Source of the DNA: Pseudomonas frederiksbergensis
GTDB lineage: Bacteria > Pseudomonadota > Gammaproteobacteria > Pseudomonadales > Pseudomonadaceae
Reading direction: 5' to 3'
Length of the DNA: 64,000 nt
Assembly (NCBI RefSeq): GCF_003732275.1
Contig: NZ_MOBM01000004.1
Span: 1 to 64,000, forward strand
Shown in pieces: positions 16,023 to 27,384 of the stretch. The notes beneath the pieces are model-generated. The model was not told the origin of the DNA. It searched no databases and saw nothing but the letters and a program-made list of their open reading frames with translations. Made by a program: the position numbers and the translations under genes. Numbering within the stretch: position 1 is the first letter of the stretch; every line of letters starts with the position of its first letter.

Positions 16023-19000
16023 TCATTTAAGGAGTTTCTGAAACTCCTCCACCGGCAACGGCCGACTGTGCAAATACCCTTGATACAAATGGCAGCCCAG
16101 CCCCTGCAAAAACGCCAGTTGCTCCAGATTTTCTACCCCTTCGGCGATGACTTCCAACTCCAGACTGCGCGCCATGGCGACGATGGCGCGAATGATTTCG
16201 GCATCGTTGGGGTCGGTGGTGGCGTCGCGGATGAACGACTGGTCGATTTTCAAGGTGTCTACCGGTAGACGCTTGAGGTAGGTCAGCGAGGAATAACCGG
16301 TGCCGAAATCGTCCATGGCAAAACTCACGCCGAGTTTTTTCAGACGACGCATTTTGCTGATGGTGTCGTCCAGGTTCTGGATGACGATGCCTTCGGTAAT
16401 TTCCAGTTTCAACAACGAGCAGGGCAGGTCGTGGCTGCCGAGGCTGTGTTCGATGCGTTCGACGAAATCGTTCTGACGGAATTGCCGGGGGCTGATGTTC
16501 ACACACAGGCTGAAATTGAGCGGGTCGATCAGGCCTTTGGCGGTCAGTTGTTTGAAGGCCTTGCAGGCTTCGTCGAGGATCCAGGTGCCGACTTCCAGAA
16601 TCAGCCCGCTGTCTTCCAGCACCTTGATGAACTCGGTGGGCGATTGCGCGCCCAGTTGTGGATGGTGCCAGCGCACCAACGCCTCGGCGCCGGTTATGCG
16701 GTTGTCGCGGGCATCCACCTGAGGCTGGTATTGCACGCTGAATTCACCCCGGGAAAGGGCCAGACGCAGGTCGGTTTCCATGCGCAGGCGTTCGCTGGCG
16801 GCCTTTTGCATGGTGTTGTGATACATCTGCGTGGTGTTGCGGCCCGAATCCTTGGCGCGGTAAAGGGCGATATCGGCGCGTTTGAGCAGGTCGGTCGGAG
16901 TCGAGCCGTGGTCGGGAATCAGCGCGATGCCGATGCTCGGCGTCACTTGCAGGCGCTGTCCGTCGAGGAACATCGGTTCGGACAGCAGTTCGCGCAAGGT
17001 GTCCGCCAGCTCCCGGACCTGGGCGCTGACGTCACTGCGCGAGCCTTCCAGGCCGCTGAGCAGTACCACGAATTCATCACCGCCCAGGCGCGCGACGGTG
17101 TCCTCCATGCGCACACTGGCTTCAAGGCGCGCGGTGATGATCTTCAGCACCGTGTCGCCCACCGGGTGACCGAGGGAGTCGTTGATGTGCTTGAAGTGAT
17201 CGAGGTCGAGGAACATCAGCGCGCCGCGCAGGTTGTGGCGTTTGAGCAGGGCGATCTGCTGGCTCAGACGATCCATCAACAGTGCGCGGTTGGGCAGGTT
17301 GGTCAGCGGGTCGTGGTAAGCCAAGTGACGGATCTGCGCTTCGGCGTTTTTCAGCAAGCTGACGTCCCGCGCGGTCAGCAGCAGGCACGCCGTTTCGTTG
17401 AGGGTGATCGGCTCCACCGAGACTTCGACAGTCAGCAGCTCACCGCGTTTGTTGCGCCCGAGCATCTCCTGATGGTGAACCCGGCCCTTGATCTGTAGCT
17501 CCGCCAGCAACGCCGAGCGTTGTTTCTCTTCGGCCCAGATACCCACCTGATATACCGTGCGGCCGACCACTTCATCGGCGCGGTAGCCAGTCAGGCGACA
17601 GAAACCATCGTTAACTTCCAGGTAGCGTCCGGTGTCGCGCTCAGTAATGGTGATGGCGTCGGGGCTGGAGTGGAAGGCCTTGGCGAACTTCTCCTCGCTG
17701 GCCTTGAGCGCCGCTTCCGAGCGTTGCTGCTGGGTGATGTCGCGCAGGGTGGTGACGATGCAGGGTTGGTCGCCGACGCTGATCTGCCGGCTCGATATCA
17801 CGCAGGTCAGGGACTGCCCGTCCTTGTGCTGAACGATGATCGCCACATTGTTCAGACCCTGTTCGCGGATGACCCGCTCGATCCTTTGCAGGCTTTTCGC
17901 CGAAGCGTCCCACAGACCGATTTCGTCTGCGCTGCGGCCAATCACGTCGCCGGTGCTCCAACCGAATGTCTGAGTGAAACTGGAGTTGATCTCGATGAAA
18001 TGGCCGGTGTCCTGGCGCGTGACGCAAATCGGGTCCGGGCTGACCTGAAACAGGGTGGCGAATTTCTCTTCCGACGCCACCAGTTGCTGTTCGCGTTCCA
18101 CCTGATCAGTGATGTCCAGCAGTGTGCCGGCCATGCGCAGCGGGGTGCCGTGCTCATCGCGGTAGAGTCTGGCGCGGCTTTCCAGGTAGCGCGAACTGCC
18201 GTCCTGCAACTGCACCCGGTACGTCAGTTGATAATTGCCGGCCGGGCCTTCGCGCAAGCTGCGGTAGGCGTCGCGCATGGTGTCGCGTTCTTCGCCGGGC
18301 ACGCCTTCGAAAAACGCATCGAAGGATTCATGGAAGGGTTTGGGGTCCAGCCCATGCAACTGGGCGGCCCGCGCCGAGCCGTAAAGCATGCCGCTGGGAA
18401 TGTGCCAGTCCCAGGTGCCGAGTTGCGCCGAGTCCAGGGCCAGGTCGAGGCGTTCCTGGCTGTCTTTGAGGGCGTGCTCGGCGATTTTGCGTTCGGTGGT
18501 GTCAAGGAACGTGCTCAGCAGATAAGGCTGGCCTTCGAGTTCGACCTTTTGCGCACTGAGAATGCCGTCGTGAACCTGCCCATTGCTGGCGCGAAATTGC
18601 ACCTCCATGTTGATCAGCTCGCCTTTGGCCTTGGTGGCCTTGACCAGTTGCACCCGTTGCTCCGGGTTGACCCAAAGGCCCAGTTCCAGCGTGGTTCGGC
18701 CGATAGCGTCTTGTACCGGCCAGCCGAACAGGCTTTCGAAATACTGGTTGGCTTCGCTGATCAAGCCGTCTTCCTGACGGGTCAACAGGACCATGTTCGG
18801 GCACAAGTGAAACAGCGTGGCGAAGCGTTTTTCCGAGCTGCTCAGCGCCTGTTCGCGCTGGCGCTGATGGGTGATTTCACGAATGACCCCAATCATGCGC
18901 GGCCGGCCGTTTTTGTCCGGCAGCAGGCTGCCGTTGATCTCCAGCCAATGCAGGCTGCCATCGGGCCAGCGGATGCGGTGGTGCATCGCTTGTTCCAGCG

Positions 19001-19301
19001 GGGCGCCGGCGATCACTGCATTGAAGGCGCGGATGGCTTTCGCCCGATCCTCCTGGGGCAGCAGGTCAAGGTATTCCAGGTCCTCGGGCAACGGTTGCCG
19101 GGGATCGAAGCCGAACAGCGCCTGAGTACCCCGAGACCAACTGATCTGCCCCCGCTCGATGTCCCAATACCAGGCGCCTAGCCGAGCGCCGTTAAGGGCC
19201 GCCAGCAACTGCGGGGCGTTTTCCCAGCTCTGCTCGGACCGTTTGGGGTCAAGTGCCTGAATTCGCGGCATCGGCGGCATACGTTCAACAGATTTGGGCA
19301 T
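16023..19301 (-). CDS. PAS-GGDEF-EAL cyclic-di-GMP signalling protein
   Basis: A 1092-residue protein. Five PAS/PAC-type sensor repeats fill roughly residues 25-650 (for example SEEKFATLFQVSPDPICVTRQD and LKASEEKFAKAFHSSPDA), a GGDEF domain lies at about 660-830, and an EAL domain at 840-1090. The GGDEF active-site motif RLGGDEF is intact and is preceded five residues earlier by a complete product-inhibition site, RMED. The EAL motif GAEALVRWHHP is also complete. No transmembrane segment or signal peptide is seen, so it should be cytoplasmic and sense an internal signal. Both synthase and phosphodiesterase activities are possible; which one dominates cannot be told from sequence. Confidence 0.93.
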   Translation of the reverse strand: MPKSVERMPPMPRIQALDPKRSEQSWENAPQLLAALNGARLGAWYWDIERGQISWSRGTQALFGFDPRQPLPEDLEYLDLLPQEDRAKAIRAFNAVIAGAPLEQAMHHRIRWPDGSLHWLEINGSLLPDKNGRPRMIGVIREITHQRQREQALSSSEKRFATLFHLCPNMVLLTRQEDGLISEANQYFESLFGWPVQDAIGRTTLELGLWVNPEQRVQLVKATKAKGELINMEVQFRASNGQVHDGILSAQKVELEGQPYLLSTFLDTTERKIAEHALKDSQERLDLALDSAQLGTWDWHIPSGMLYGSARAAQLHGLDPKPFHESFDAFFEGVPGEERDTMRDAYRSLREGPAGNYQLTYRVQLQDGSSRYLESRARLYRDEHGTPLRMAGTLLDITDQVEREQQLVASEEKFATLFQVSPDPICVTRQDTGHFIEINSSFTQTFGWSTGDVIGRSADEIGLWDASAKSLQRIERVIREQGLNNVAIIVQHKDGQSLTCVISSRQISVGDQPCIVTTLRDITQQQRSEAALKASEEKFAKAFHSSPDAITITERDTGRYLEVNDGFCRLTGYRADEVVGRTVYQVGIWAEEKQRSALLAELQIKGRVHHQEMLGRNKRGELLTVEVSVEPITLNETACLLLTARDVSLLKNAEAQIRHLAYHDPLTNLPNRALLMDRLSQQIALLKRHNLRGALMFLDLDHFKHINDSLGHPVGDTVLKIITARLEASVRMEDTVARLGGDEFVVLLSGLEGSRSDVSAQVRELADTLRELLSEPMFLDGQRLQVTPSIGIALIPDHGSTPTDLLKRADIALYRAKDSGRNTTQMYHNTMQKAASERLRMETDLRLALSRGEFSVQYQPQVDARDNRITGAEALVRWHHPQLGAQSPTEFIKVLEDSGLILEVGTWILDEACKAFKQLTAKGLIDPLNFSLCVNISPRQFRQNDFVERIEHSLGSHDLPCSLLKLEITEGIVIQNLDDTISKMRRLKKLGVSFAMDDFGTGYSSLTYLKRLPVDTLKIDQSFIRDATTDPNDAEIIRAIVAMARSLELEVIAEGVENLEQLAFLQGLGCHLYQGYLHSRPLPVEEFQKLLK

Positions 19302-19385
19302 GGATGACAGGCCTTGGGCTGAATTGGGCGTTAGGCACAGGGTTTTGGGGCTCTATAGGCGTAGCACAAAAAGAAGCAGCACAGC

Positions 19386-20276
19386 TTAGCTGCGAGTCCC
19401 TGGCTGATCGATTTGTGCATCCAGCAGAGCCATGAAGGCCCGTGCCGCGTTCGACAGCGTCCGTTCGGTGTGCAGGATATAGCCTAGCTGGCGAGTGAGC
19501 TGTATGCCCGGCAAAGGTATGCGCGCCACTTGATCGTCCAGCATGGTGCGCGGCAAAACGCTCCAGGCGAGGCCGATCGAGACCATCATTTTTATGGTTT
19601 CCAGATAATTCGTGCTCATGGCGATGTTCGGCGTCAGGCCCTGGGCCTCGAACAGACGCTGCACGATGTGGTGGGTAAAGGTGTTGCCGCCGGGGAAAAC
19701 CGCGGGATGCAGGGCGATATCCGCCAGGCTGACCGGACCGTTAGCGATCAGCGAATGTTCCGGGGCGACCACGAAATCCAGCGGGTCGTCCCACACGGGC
19801 GTGGCCTTGACCAGTGCGTGGGGCTCCGGTGCAAGAGTGATTACCGCCAGTTCGGCGCGGCCATGGAGGATTTCTTCGTAGGCCACTTCCGAATCGAGGA
19901 ACTGAATATCCAGCGCCACTTGTGGGTAGCGTCGCGTGAACTCCCTTAATAAGGGCGGCAAACGGTGCAGGCCAATGTGATGACTGGTGGCCAATGTCAG
20001 GCGACCGGAGACTTCGCCGGTCAGGTTGGTCAGGGCGCGGCGGGTGTCATCCAGTACATTGAGGATCTGATAGGCCCGTGGCAGCAGGGCGCGACCGGCT
20101 TCGGTCAAGCTGACTTCCCGGCCCAGTCGATCGAACAGCCGCACCTTCAATTGTTGTTCCAGCCCGGCGATGCGTTTGCTGATGGCGGGTTGCGTCAGGT
20201 GCAGCCGTTCGCCGGCACCGGAGAAGCTTCCAGTCTCGGCAATCGCGATAAAAGCATTGAGGTTGGCGAGGTCCAT
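19386..20276 (-). CDS. LysR-family transcriptional regulator
   Basis: A 296-residue LTTR. The N-terminal winged helix-turn-helix reads MDLANLNAFIAIAETGSFSGAGERLHLTQPAISKRIAGLEQQLKVRLFDR, and a periplasmic-binding-protein-like effector domain follows. It is divergent from leuC across 320 bases, as I recall for other pseudomonads, so it may control the leu genes or itself. The effector is not known. Confidence 0.92.
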   Translation of the reverse strand: MDLANLNAFIAIAETGSFSGAGERLHLTQPAISKRIAGLEQQLKVRLFDRLGREVSLTEAGRALLPRAYQILNVLDDTRRALTNLTGEVSGRLTLATSHHIGLHRLPPLLREFTRRYPQVALDIQFLDSEVAYEEILHGRAELAVITLAPEPHALVKATPVWDDPLDFVVAPEHSLIANGPVSLADIALHPAVFPGGNTFTHHIVQRLFEAQGLTPNIAMSTNYLETIKMMVSIGLAWSVLPRTMLDDQVARIPLPGIQLTRQLGYILHTERTLSNAARAFMALLDAQIDQPGTRS

Positions 20277-20399
20277 GATGATGTCTCAGTTGTATTCCAG
20301 ATGGTTATGCAAAGCATGAAAAATATGAATTTGAGTTATTTAATGTAACCCCCTAGGATCGACCTCACAAGCCAAGGGGTTATTGAAATTGCTCAAGAC

Positions 20400-20566
20400 C
20401 CGGAGGTCTGTGTGGCGAGTTTGTTGGGTCAAATTCGGATGCCGGAGGTTCATAGCCAAGGAGCTGCGACGAGTCATAGCTGGCTATGGCGAGGAGCAGC
20501 AACGCAGGATATGGGCTTCCGGCGCCGAAGTTGACCCAACAGAACTCGCTACACAGACCTCTCCGG
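20400..20566. repeat. Large imperfect inverted repeat in the leuC leader
   Basis: The arms 20400-20438 and 20525-20566 are near-perfect complements: CCGGAGGTCTGTGTGGCGAG on the left matches the right arm with a few mismatches and a three-base insertion, through to GGTCAAATTCGG/CCGAAGTTGACC. The 86-base core holds further pairs (CATAGCC 20451-20457 with GGCTATG 20482-20488) and an imperfect direct repeat around GAGGAGCAGCAACG. A long structured leader RNA, an attenuation device or a MITE-like insertion would all fit. Short ORFs on both strands here are by-products of the palindrome. Confidence 0.7.
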
Positions 20567-20597
20567 CATAGAAACAAGCTGATGAGGAAACCGTCTG

Positions 20598-22016
20598 ATG
20601 GCCGGCAAAACGCTCTACGACAAGCTCTGGGATTCGCATTTGGTCAAGCAGCGCGACGATGGCTCGGCGCTGATCTACATCGATCGTCACATCATCCACG
20701 AAGTGACCTCGCCGCAAGCCTTCGAAGGCCTGCGTCTGGCCGGGCGCAAGCCTTGGCGCATCGATGCCAATATCGCGACCCCGGACCACAACGTTCCGAC
20801 TACTCCGGAGCGCAAGGGTGGTATCGAAGCGATTGTCGACCAGGTCTCGCGTTTGCAGGTTCAGACCCTCGACGATAACTGTGACGAATACGGCATCGTC
20901 GAATTCAAGATGAATGATGTGCGCCAAGGCATCGTCCACGTCATCGGCCCGGAGCAGGGCGCAACCTTGCCGGGCATGACCGTGGTTTGCGGCGACTCCC
21001 ATACCTCGACCCACGGCGCATTCGGTGCGTTGGCTCACGGTATCGGCACTTCCGAGGTCGAGCACGTGCTCGCCACTCAGTGCCTGGTCGCGAAAAAGAT
21101 GAAGAACATGCTGGTGTCCGTCGAAGGCCAATTGCCGTTCGGTGTGACCGCCAAGGACATCGTCCTCGCGGTAATCGGCAAGATCGGCACCGCCGGCGGT
21201 AACGGCCATGCCATCGAGTTTGCCGGTAGCGCGATTCGCGACTTGTCCGTTGAAGGCCGCATGACCATTTGCAACATGGCGATCGAAGCCGGCGCTCGCG
21301 TTGGCCTGGTGGCCGCCGACGAAAAAACCGTGGCTTACGTCAAGGGCCGTCCATTTGCTCCGAAAGGCGCGGAATGGGACTTGGCTGTCGAGGCCTGGAA
21401 AGACCTGGTTTCCGACGCGGATGCCAAGTTCGACACCATCGTCGAACTCGATGCTACTCAGATCAAACCGCAAGTCAGCTGGGGTACCTCGCCTGAGATG
21501 GTCTTGGCTGTTGATCAGAACGTTCCCGATCCTGCGAAGGAAATGGACCTGGTCAAGCGTGGCTCCATCGAACGCGCGTTGAAGTACATGGGTTTGACCG
21601 CCAATCAGGCAATCACCGACATTCAGCTGGACCGCGTATTCATTGGCTCCTGCACCAACTCGCGGATCGAAGACCTGCGCGCCGCTGCCGTGATCGCCAA
21701 GGGCCGCAAAGTGGCTTCGACCATCAAACAGGCCATCGTGGTGCCGGGTTCGGGGCTGGTGAAGGCTCAGGCCGAATCCGAAGGTCTGGACAAGATTTTC
21801 CTCGACGCCGGTTTTGAATGGCGCGAGCCGGGTTGCTCGATGTGCCTGGCGATGAACCCGGACCGTTTGGAATCGGGCGAGCATTGCGCGTCGACCTCCA
21901 ACCGTAACTTCGAAGGCCGTCAGGGCGCCGGTGGCCGTACCCACCTCGTCAGCCCGGCCATGGCCGCCGCCGCCGCTGTGAACGGTCGTTTCGTCGACGT
22001 CCGTGAATTGATCTAA
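20598..22016 (+). CDS. leuC: 3-isopropylmalate dehydratase large subunit
   Basis: A 472-residue aconitase-family subunit that, with LeuD, isomerises 2- to 3-isopropylmalate in leucine synthesis. The 4Fe-4S ligands are in IGSCTNSR and the pair [11 protein letters not shown]; the start [16 protein letters not shown] and [15 protein letters not shown] are typical. GATGAGGAAACC precedes ATG 20598. leuD begins 11 bases after its stop. The long leader with a palindrome suggests post-transcriptional control. Confidence 0.98.
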   Translation: MAGKTLYDKLWDSHLVKQRDDGSALIYIDRHIIHEVTSPQAFEGLRLAGRKPWRIDANIATPDHNVPTTPERKGGIEAIVDQVSRLQVQTLDDNCDEYGIVEFKMNDVRQGIVHVIGPEQGATLPGMTVVCGDSHTSTHGAFGALAHGIGTSEVEHVLATQCLVAKKMKNMLVSVEGQLPFGVTAKDIVLAVIGKIGTAGGNGHAIEFAGSAIRDLSVEGRMTICNMAIEAGARVGLVAADEKTVAYVKGRPFAPKGAEWDLAVEAWKDLVSDADAKFDTIVELDATQIKPQVSWGTSPEMVLAVDQNVPDPAKEMDLVKRGSIERALKYMGLTANQAITDIQLDRVFIGSCTNSRIEDLRAAAVIAKGRKVASTIKQAIVVPGSGLVKAQAESEGLDKIFLDAGFEWREPGCSMCLAMNPDRLESGEHCASTSNRNFEGRQGAGGRTHLVSPAMAAAAAVNGRFVDVRELI

Positions 22017-22027
22017 AGGAGCGCAGC

Positions 22028-22672
22028 ATGAAAGCTTTTACCCAGCACACTGGTCTTGTCGCGCCTTTGGATCGTGCCAACGTCGACACCGATCAGATCA
22101 TTCCGAAGCAGTTCTTGAAGTCGATCAAGCGCACCGGTTTCGGCCCGAACCTGTTCGATGAGTGGCGTTACCTGGATGTCGGCCAGCCGTATCAGGACAA
22201 CTCCAAGCGCCCGTTGAACAAGGACTTCGTCCTCAATGCCGAACGTTATCAAGGTGCGAGCGTGTTGCTGGCCCGTGAGAACTTCGGCTGCGGCTCCAGC
22301 CGCGAACACGCGCCGTGGGCGCTGGAAGAGTACGGTTTCCGCAGCATTATCGCGCCGAGCTATGCCGACATCTTCTTCAACAACAGCTTCAAGAACGGCT
22401 TGCTGCCGATCATCCTGAGCGACGCTGAAGTGGATGAACTGTTCCAGCAGGTAGAGGCGACTCCGGGCTATCAGTTGCAGGTTGATCTGCAAGCCCAGAC
22501 CGTGACCCGTCCGGATGGCAAGGTGTTGAATTTCGAAATCGATGCCTTCCGCAAACACTGCCTGCTCAATGGCCTGGACGATATCGGCCTGACGTTGCAG
22601 GACCACGAGGCGATTGCCGCGTTTGAAGCCAAACACCGCGCGAGCCAGCCGTGGTTGTTTCGCGACGCGTGA
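22028..22672 (+). CDS. leuD: 3-isopropylmalate dehydratase small subunit
   Basis: A 214-residue partner of LeuC. It shows the swivelling-domain signatures [20 protein letters not shown] and the substrate loop [28 protein letters not shown] precedes the ATG, and the gene follows leuC by 11 bases in one operon. Size is normal. A REP doublet separates it from the methyltransferase and leuB further on. Confidence 0.98.
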   Translation: MKAFTQHTGLVAPLDRANVDTDQIIPKQFLKSIKRTGFGPNLFDEWRYLDVGQPYQDNSKRPLNKDFVLNAERYQGASVLLARENFGCGSSREHAPWALEEYGFRSIIAPSYADIFFNNSFKNGLLPIILSDAEVDELFQQVEATPGYQLQVDLQAQTVTRPDGKVLNFEIDAFRKHCLLNGLDDIGLTLQDHEAIAAFEAKHRASQPWLFRDA

Positions 22673-22695
22673 TTTTGCGTAAGGCGTGATGACGC

Positions 22696-22762
22696 CATCG
22701 CGAGCAGGCTCGCTCCCACATTTGAAATGCATTCCCCTGTGGGAGCGAGCCTGCTCGCGATG
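22696..22762. repeat. REP doublet
   Basis: Tight inverted pair (CATCGCGAGCAGGCTCGCTC and its complement) separated by about 20 bases between leuD and the methyltransferase gene; the CGAGCCTGCTCGCGATG variant. Confidence 0.85.
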
Positions 22763-22806
22763 AGGTCCGAATACACACCACAAGATTCACCCAAAAAGGA
22801 AGTCCC

Positions 22807-23574
22807 ATGACCAGCACCGCCCAGCACAGTCAGGTAGTACAAAAGCAATTCGGTGAACAGGCCTCGGCCTATCTGAGCAGCGCCGTACACGCTCAAGGCA
22901 CTGAATTCGCGCTGCTACAGGCTGAACTGGCAGGGCAGGGCGATGCCCGCGTGCTCGACCTCGGTTGCGGTGCCGGTCACGTAAGTTTTCACGTGGCTTC
23001 GCTGGTCAAGGAAGTGGTGGCTTATGACCTGTCCCAACAGATGCTCGACGTGGTGGCCACTGCTGCCGTCGATCGCGGCTTGAACAACGTGTCTACCGTA
23101 CTGGGTGCCGCCGAGCGCTTGCCGTTCGCTGACGGCGAGTTCGATTTCGTCTTCAGCCGTTATTCGGCACACCATTGGAGCGATCTCGGGCTGGCCCTGC
23201 GGGAAGTTCGCCGGGTACTGAAGCCGGGCGGGGTGGCGGCGTTCATCGATGTGTTGTCGCCGGGTAGCCCATTGTTCGACACTTACCTGCAAAGCGTCGA
23301 AGTGCTGCGCGACACCAGCCACGTGCGCGATTATTCTGCCGGTGAGTGGTTGCGTCAGGTCAGCGAAGCGGGGTTGCATACCCGCAGCACCACGCGCCAA
23401 CGGCTGCGTCTTGAATACACCTCTTGGGTTGAGCGCATGCGCACGCCGCAGGTGATGCGCGCGGCGATCCTCGAGTTGCAGCAGTCGATGGGCAACGAAG
23501 TACGCGAATATTTTGAGATTGAGGCCGATGGTTCGTTCAGTACAGATGTACTCGTGCTGATGGCTGAACGATAA
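22807..23574 (+). CDS. SAM-dependent methyltransferase (UbiE/class I-like)
   Basis: A 255-residue Rossmann-fold methyltransferase. Motif I is ARVLDLGCGAGHVSFHVA, followed by an acidic residue after strand 2 (VVAYDLSQQML), motif GAAERLPFADGEFDFVFSRYSAHHW and VRRVLKPGGVAAF. It resembles UbiE-type enzymes. The substrate is unknown. It is inserted between leuD and leuB; the same placement in other Pseudomonas suggests it is a stable neighbour rather than a leucine enzyme. Confidence 0.9.
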   Translation: MTSTAQHSQVVQKQFGEQASAYLSSAVHAQGTEFALLQAELAGQGDARVLDLGCGAGHVSFHVASLVKEVVAYDLSQQMLDVVATAAVDRGLNNVSTVLGAAERLPFADGEFDFVFSRYSAHHWSDLGLALREVRRVLKPGGVAAFIDVLSPGSPLFDTYLQSVEVLRDTSHVRDYSAGEWLRQVSEAGLHTRSTTRQRLRLEYTSWVERMRTPQVMRAAILELQQSMGNEVREYFEIEADGSFSTDVLVLMAER

Positions 23575-23633
23575 GCGCCAAGACTTTTTCCGGGTACGCC
23601 CAAGGGCGTGCCGACTGATGACATGAGGAAAGC

Positions 23634-24716
<1,083 letters not shown>

Positions 24717-24784
24717 TCTCTTTGGCCCGCTGCAACTTTCAACCTTGAAAGCAGCGGCCCACTTTTAAAGAAGGTGTAGTTGCG

Positions 24785-25897
24785 ATGAAACGTGTAGGTC
24801 TGATCGGTTGGCGCGGTATGGTCGGTTCCGTGCTCATGCAGCGGATGCTGGAAGAGCAGGATTTCGATCTTATCGAGCCGGTGTTTTTCACCACTTCCAA
24901 TGTCGGTGGCCAAGGCCCGTCCGTGGGCAAGGACATTGCTCCGCTCAAGGACGCTTACAGCATTGAAGAGCTGAAAACCCTCGACGTGATTCTGACCTGC
25001 CAGGGTGGCGACTACACCAGCGAAGTGTTCCCGAAACTGCGCGAAGCCGGCTGGCAGGGTTACTGGATCGACGCCGCTTCCAGCCTGCGCATGCAGGATG
25101 ACGCGGTCATCGTGCTGGACCCGGTGAACCGCAAGGTCATCGACCAGCAGCTCGACGCGGGCACCAAGAACTACATCGGCGGCAACTGCACCGTCAGCCT
25201 GATGCTGATGGGCCTGGGTGGCCTGTTTGAAGCCGGTCTGGTCGAGTGGATGAGCGCCATGACCTATCAGGCGGCCTCCGGTGCCGGCGCGCAGAACATG
25301 CGTGAACTGATCAAGCAAATGGGCGCGACCCACGCCGCTGTCGCCGATCAACTGGCCGACCCGGCCAGCGCCATCCTCGACATCGATCGCCGTGTCGCCG
25401 AAGCCATGCGCAGCGACGCGTACCCGACCGAAAACTTCGGTGTACCGCTGGCCGGCAGCCTGATCCCGTGGATCGACAAGGAACTGCCGAACGGTCAGAG
25501 CCGCGAAGAGTGGAAGGCCCAGGCCGAGACCAACAAGATCCTCGGTCGCTTCAAGAGCCCGATCCCGGTGGACGGCATCTGCGTACGCATCGGCGCCATG
25601 CGTTGCCACAGCCAGGCGTTGACCATCAAGCTGAACAAAGACGTGCCGATCGCCGACATCGAAGGGCTGATCAGCCAGCACAACCCGTGGGTCAAGCTGG
25701 TGCCGAACAATCGTGAGATCAGCATGCAGGAGCTGAGCCCGACGAAAGTCACCGGCACCCTGAACGTGCCGGTCGGCCGTCTGCGCAAGCTGAACATGGG
25801 TTCGCAGTTCGTCGGTGCGTTCACCGTCGGCGACCAACTGCTGTGGGGCGCGGCCGAACCGCTGCGTCGCATGCTGCGGATTCTGCTTGAGCGTTGA
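24785..25897 (+). CDS. asd: Aspartate-semialdehyde dehydrogenase
   Basis: A 370-residue NADPH enzyme that makes aspartate semialdehyde from aspartyl phosphate for lysine, methionine, threonine and diaminopimelate. The N-terminal nucleotide-binding start is [20 protein letters not shown], the catalytic cysteine lies in [16 protein letters not shown] and the substrate arginine region in [15 protein letters not shown]. Length matches the gamma-proteobacterial type. A terminator follows. A paralogue without the catalytic cysteine lies downstream at 26166. Confidence 0.98.
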   Translation: MKRVGLIGWRGMVGSVLMQRMLEEQDFDLIEPVFFTTSNVGGQGPSVGKDIAPLKDAYSIEELKTLDVILTCQGGDYTSEVFPKLREAGWQGYWIDAASSLRMQDDAVIVLDPVNRKVIDQQLDAGTKNYIGGNCTVSLMLMGLGGLFEAGLVEWMSAMTYQAASGAGAQNMRELIKQMGATHAAVADQLADPASAILDIDRRVAEAMRSDAYPTENFGVPLAGSLIPWIDKELPNGQSREEWKAQAETNKILGRFKSPIPVDGICVRIGAMRCHSQALTIKLNKDVPIADIEGLISQHNPWVKLVPNNREISMQELSPTKVTGTLNVPVGRLRKLNMGSQFVGAFTVGDQLLWGAAEPLRRMLRILLER

Positions 25898-25915
25898 TCG
25901 ATTGATGTAATGAAG

Positions 25916-25948
25916 AACCCGCGCCTTGAAAGAGGTGCGGGTTTTTTT
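25916..25948 (+). terminator. Terminator after asd
   Basis: The stem ACCCGCGCCT/AGGTGCGGGT with one wobble pair is followed by a run of seven T. Confidence 0.85.
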
Positions 25949-25993
25949 ATGGAGAGTGGTGGTCCGGGATTTATCGGGTGTCTATCAGGCCGC

Positions 25994-26070
25994 CTTCGCG
26001 AGCAAGCCCGCTCCCACATTGATCGTGTGAACACTGGAGATCAAATGTGGGAGCGGGCTTGCCCGCGAAG
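25994..26070. repeat. REP doublet
   Basis: Inverted copies CTTCGCGAGCAAGCCCGCTC and GAGCGGGCTTGCCCGCGAAG lie between asd and its paralogue, spaced by about 30 bases. Confidence 0.85.
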
Positions 26071-26165
26071 AGGCCGGCACAGCCCCCACAAATCCCCAGC
26101 CCAATTGCCTCACTGCCAACCACCCGGTAAAGTGCCGCTCCCCCCGTTTCGCCAGAGGTAGAACC

Positions 26166-27176
26166 ATGAGCCAGTCCTTTGATATTGCCGTGATCGGCGC
26201 CACCGGTACTGTCGGCGAAACACTCGTCCAGATTCTCGAAGAGCGGGACTTTCCGGTCGGTAACCTGCACCTGCTGGCGAGCAGTGAATCGGCCGGTCAT
26301 TCGGTACCGTTTCGCGGCAAGAACGTGCGGGTGCGGGAAGTCGACGAATTCGATTTCAGCAAAGTCCAGTTGGTGTTCTTTGCCGCCGGCCCGGCGGTGA
26401 CCCTCAGTTTTGCTCCACGTGCCACGGCCGCCGGTTGCTCGCTGATCGACCTGTCCGGCGCCTTGCCGGCCGATCAGGCGCCGCAAGTGGTGCCTGAGGC
26501 CAACGCTGGAATTCTGGCCAGCCTGAAAAAGCCCTTCCAGGTCAGCAGCCCAAGCCCTTCGGCCGCGACGCTGGCGGTGGTGCTGGCGCCGTTGCTCGGT
26601 TTGCTCGACCTGCAACGCATCAGCCTGACGGCGTGTCTGGCGGTCTCAGCCCAAGGCCGCGAAGCGGTCACCGAGTTGGCCCGGCAAACCGCCGAGCTGC
26701 TCAATGTGCGCCCGCTGGAGCCAGCGTTCTTCGATAGGCAGATGGCTTTCAACCTGCTGGCGCAAGTCGGTACGCCTGATGCTCAAGGTCATACGCTGCT
26801 GGAAAAACGCCTGGTGCGCGAGCTGCGTCAGGTCATGGCGCTACCTTCATTAAAGATTTCCGTCACTTGCATTCAAGCTCCGGTGTTTTTCGGCGATAGC
26901 TTTAGCATGACCTTGCAGTCGTCGAGCGCTGTCGATCTGGCGAAAGTCAACGCAGCTCTGGAAGCGGCGCCCGGTATCGAACTGGTCGAGGCGGGCGATT
27001 ACCCGACCCCGGTAGGCGATGCGGTAGGGCAGGACGTGGTTTACGTTGGTCGGGTTCGCAACGGGATCGACGACCCGGCGGAACTTAATGTGTGGTTGAC
27101 GTCAGATAACGTACGCAAAGGCGCCGCGCTCAATGCTGTGCAGGTGGCTGAATTGTTGATAAAAGACCTGCTGTAA
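26166..27176 (+). CDS. Asd-like (USG-1-type) protein lacking the catalytic cysteine
   Basis: A 336-residue homologue of aspartate-semialdehyde dehydrogenase (QSFDIAVIGATGTVGETLVQILEE start). Where true enzymes have a cysteine (NxNC), this protein reads SSPSPSAATLAVV, so it should not catalyse the Asd reaction. It belongs to the USG-1/Asd-like group that lies beside asd or truA in many gamma-proteobacteria, with unknown role. It ends about 210 bases before fimV. AGAGGTAGAACC precedes ATG 26166. Confidence 0.88.
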   Translation: MSQSFDIAVIGATGTVGETLVQILEERDFPVGNLHLLASSESAGHSVPFRGKNVRVREVDEFDFSKVQLVFFAAGPAVTLSFAPRATAAGCSLIDLSGALPADQAPQVVPEANAGILASLKKPFQVSSPSPSAATLAVVLAPLLGLLDLQRISLTACLAVSAQGREAVTELARQTAELLNVRPLEPAFFDRQMAFNLLAQVGTPDAQGHTLLEKRLVRELRQVMALPSLKISVTCIQAPVFFGDSFSMTLQSSSAVDLAKVNAALEAAPGIELVEAGDYPTPVGDAVGQDVVYVGRVRNGIDDPAELNVWLTSDNVRKGAALNAVQVAELLIKDLL

Positions 27177-27384
27177 AAGATACTTGGCAACAATTTATCG
27201 AATGATTCCCGTCGAGCGTCATGCTTGGCCGGAATGCTTAAGGTGAGCCACCCCGCAGGGCTTCCCATTGCATGAATGAAATGATCGCGCGCGACGACCC
27301 TTCGCCGCCGCGCGCAATGCCTTACGGCAGCGGCAATCAACACCTTCTCGCTGGCCGAGGAATGTTCAAACAAAGGAAGAGGTT

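Noticed and set aside
20380..20577. Two opposite short open frames in the leuC leader
   Set aside because: Both are explained by the large palindrome and have no independent support.
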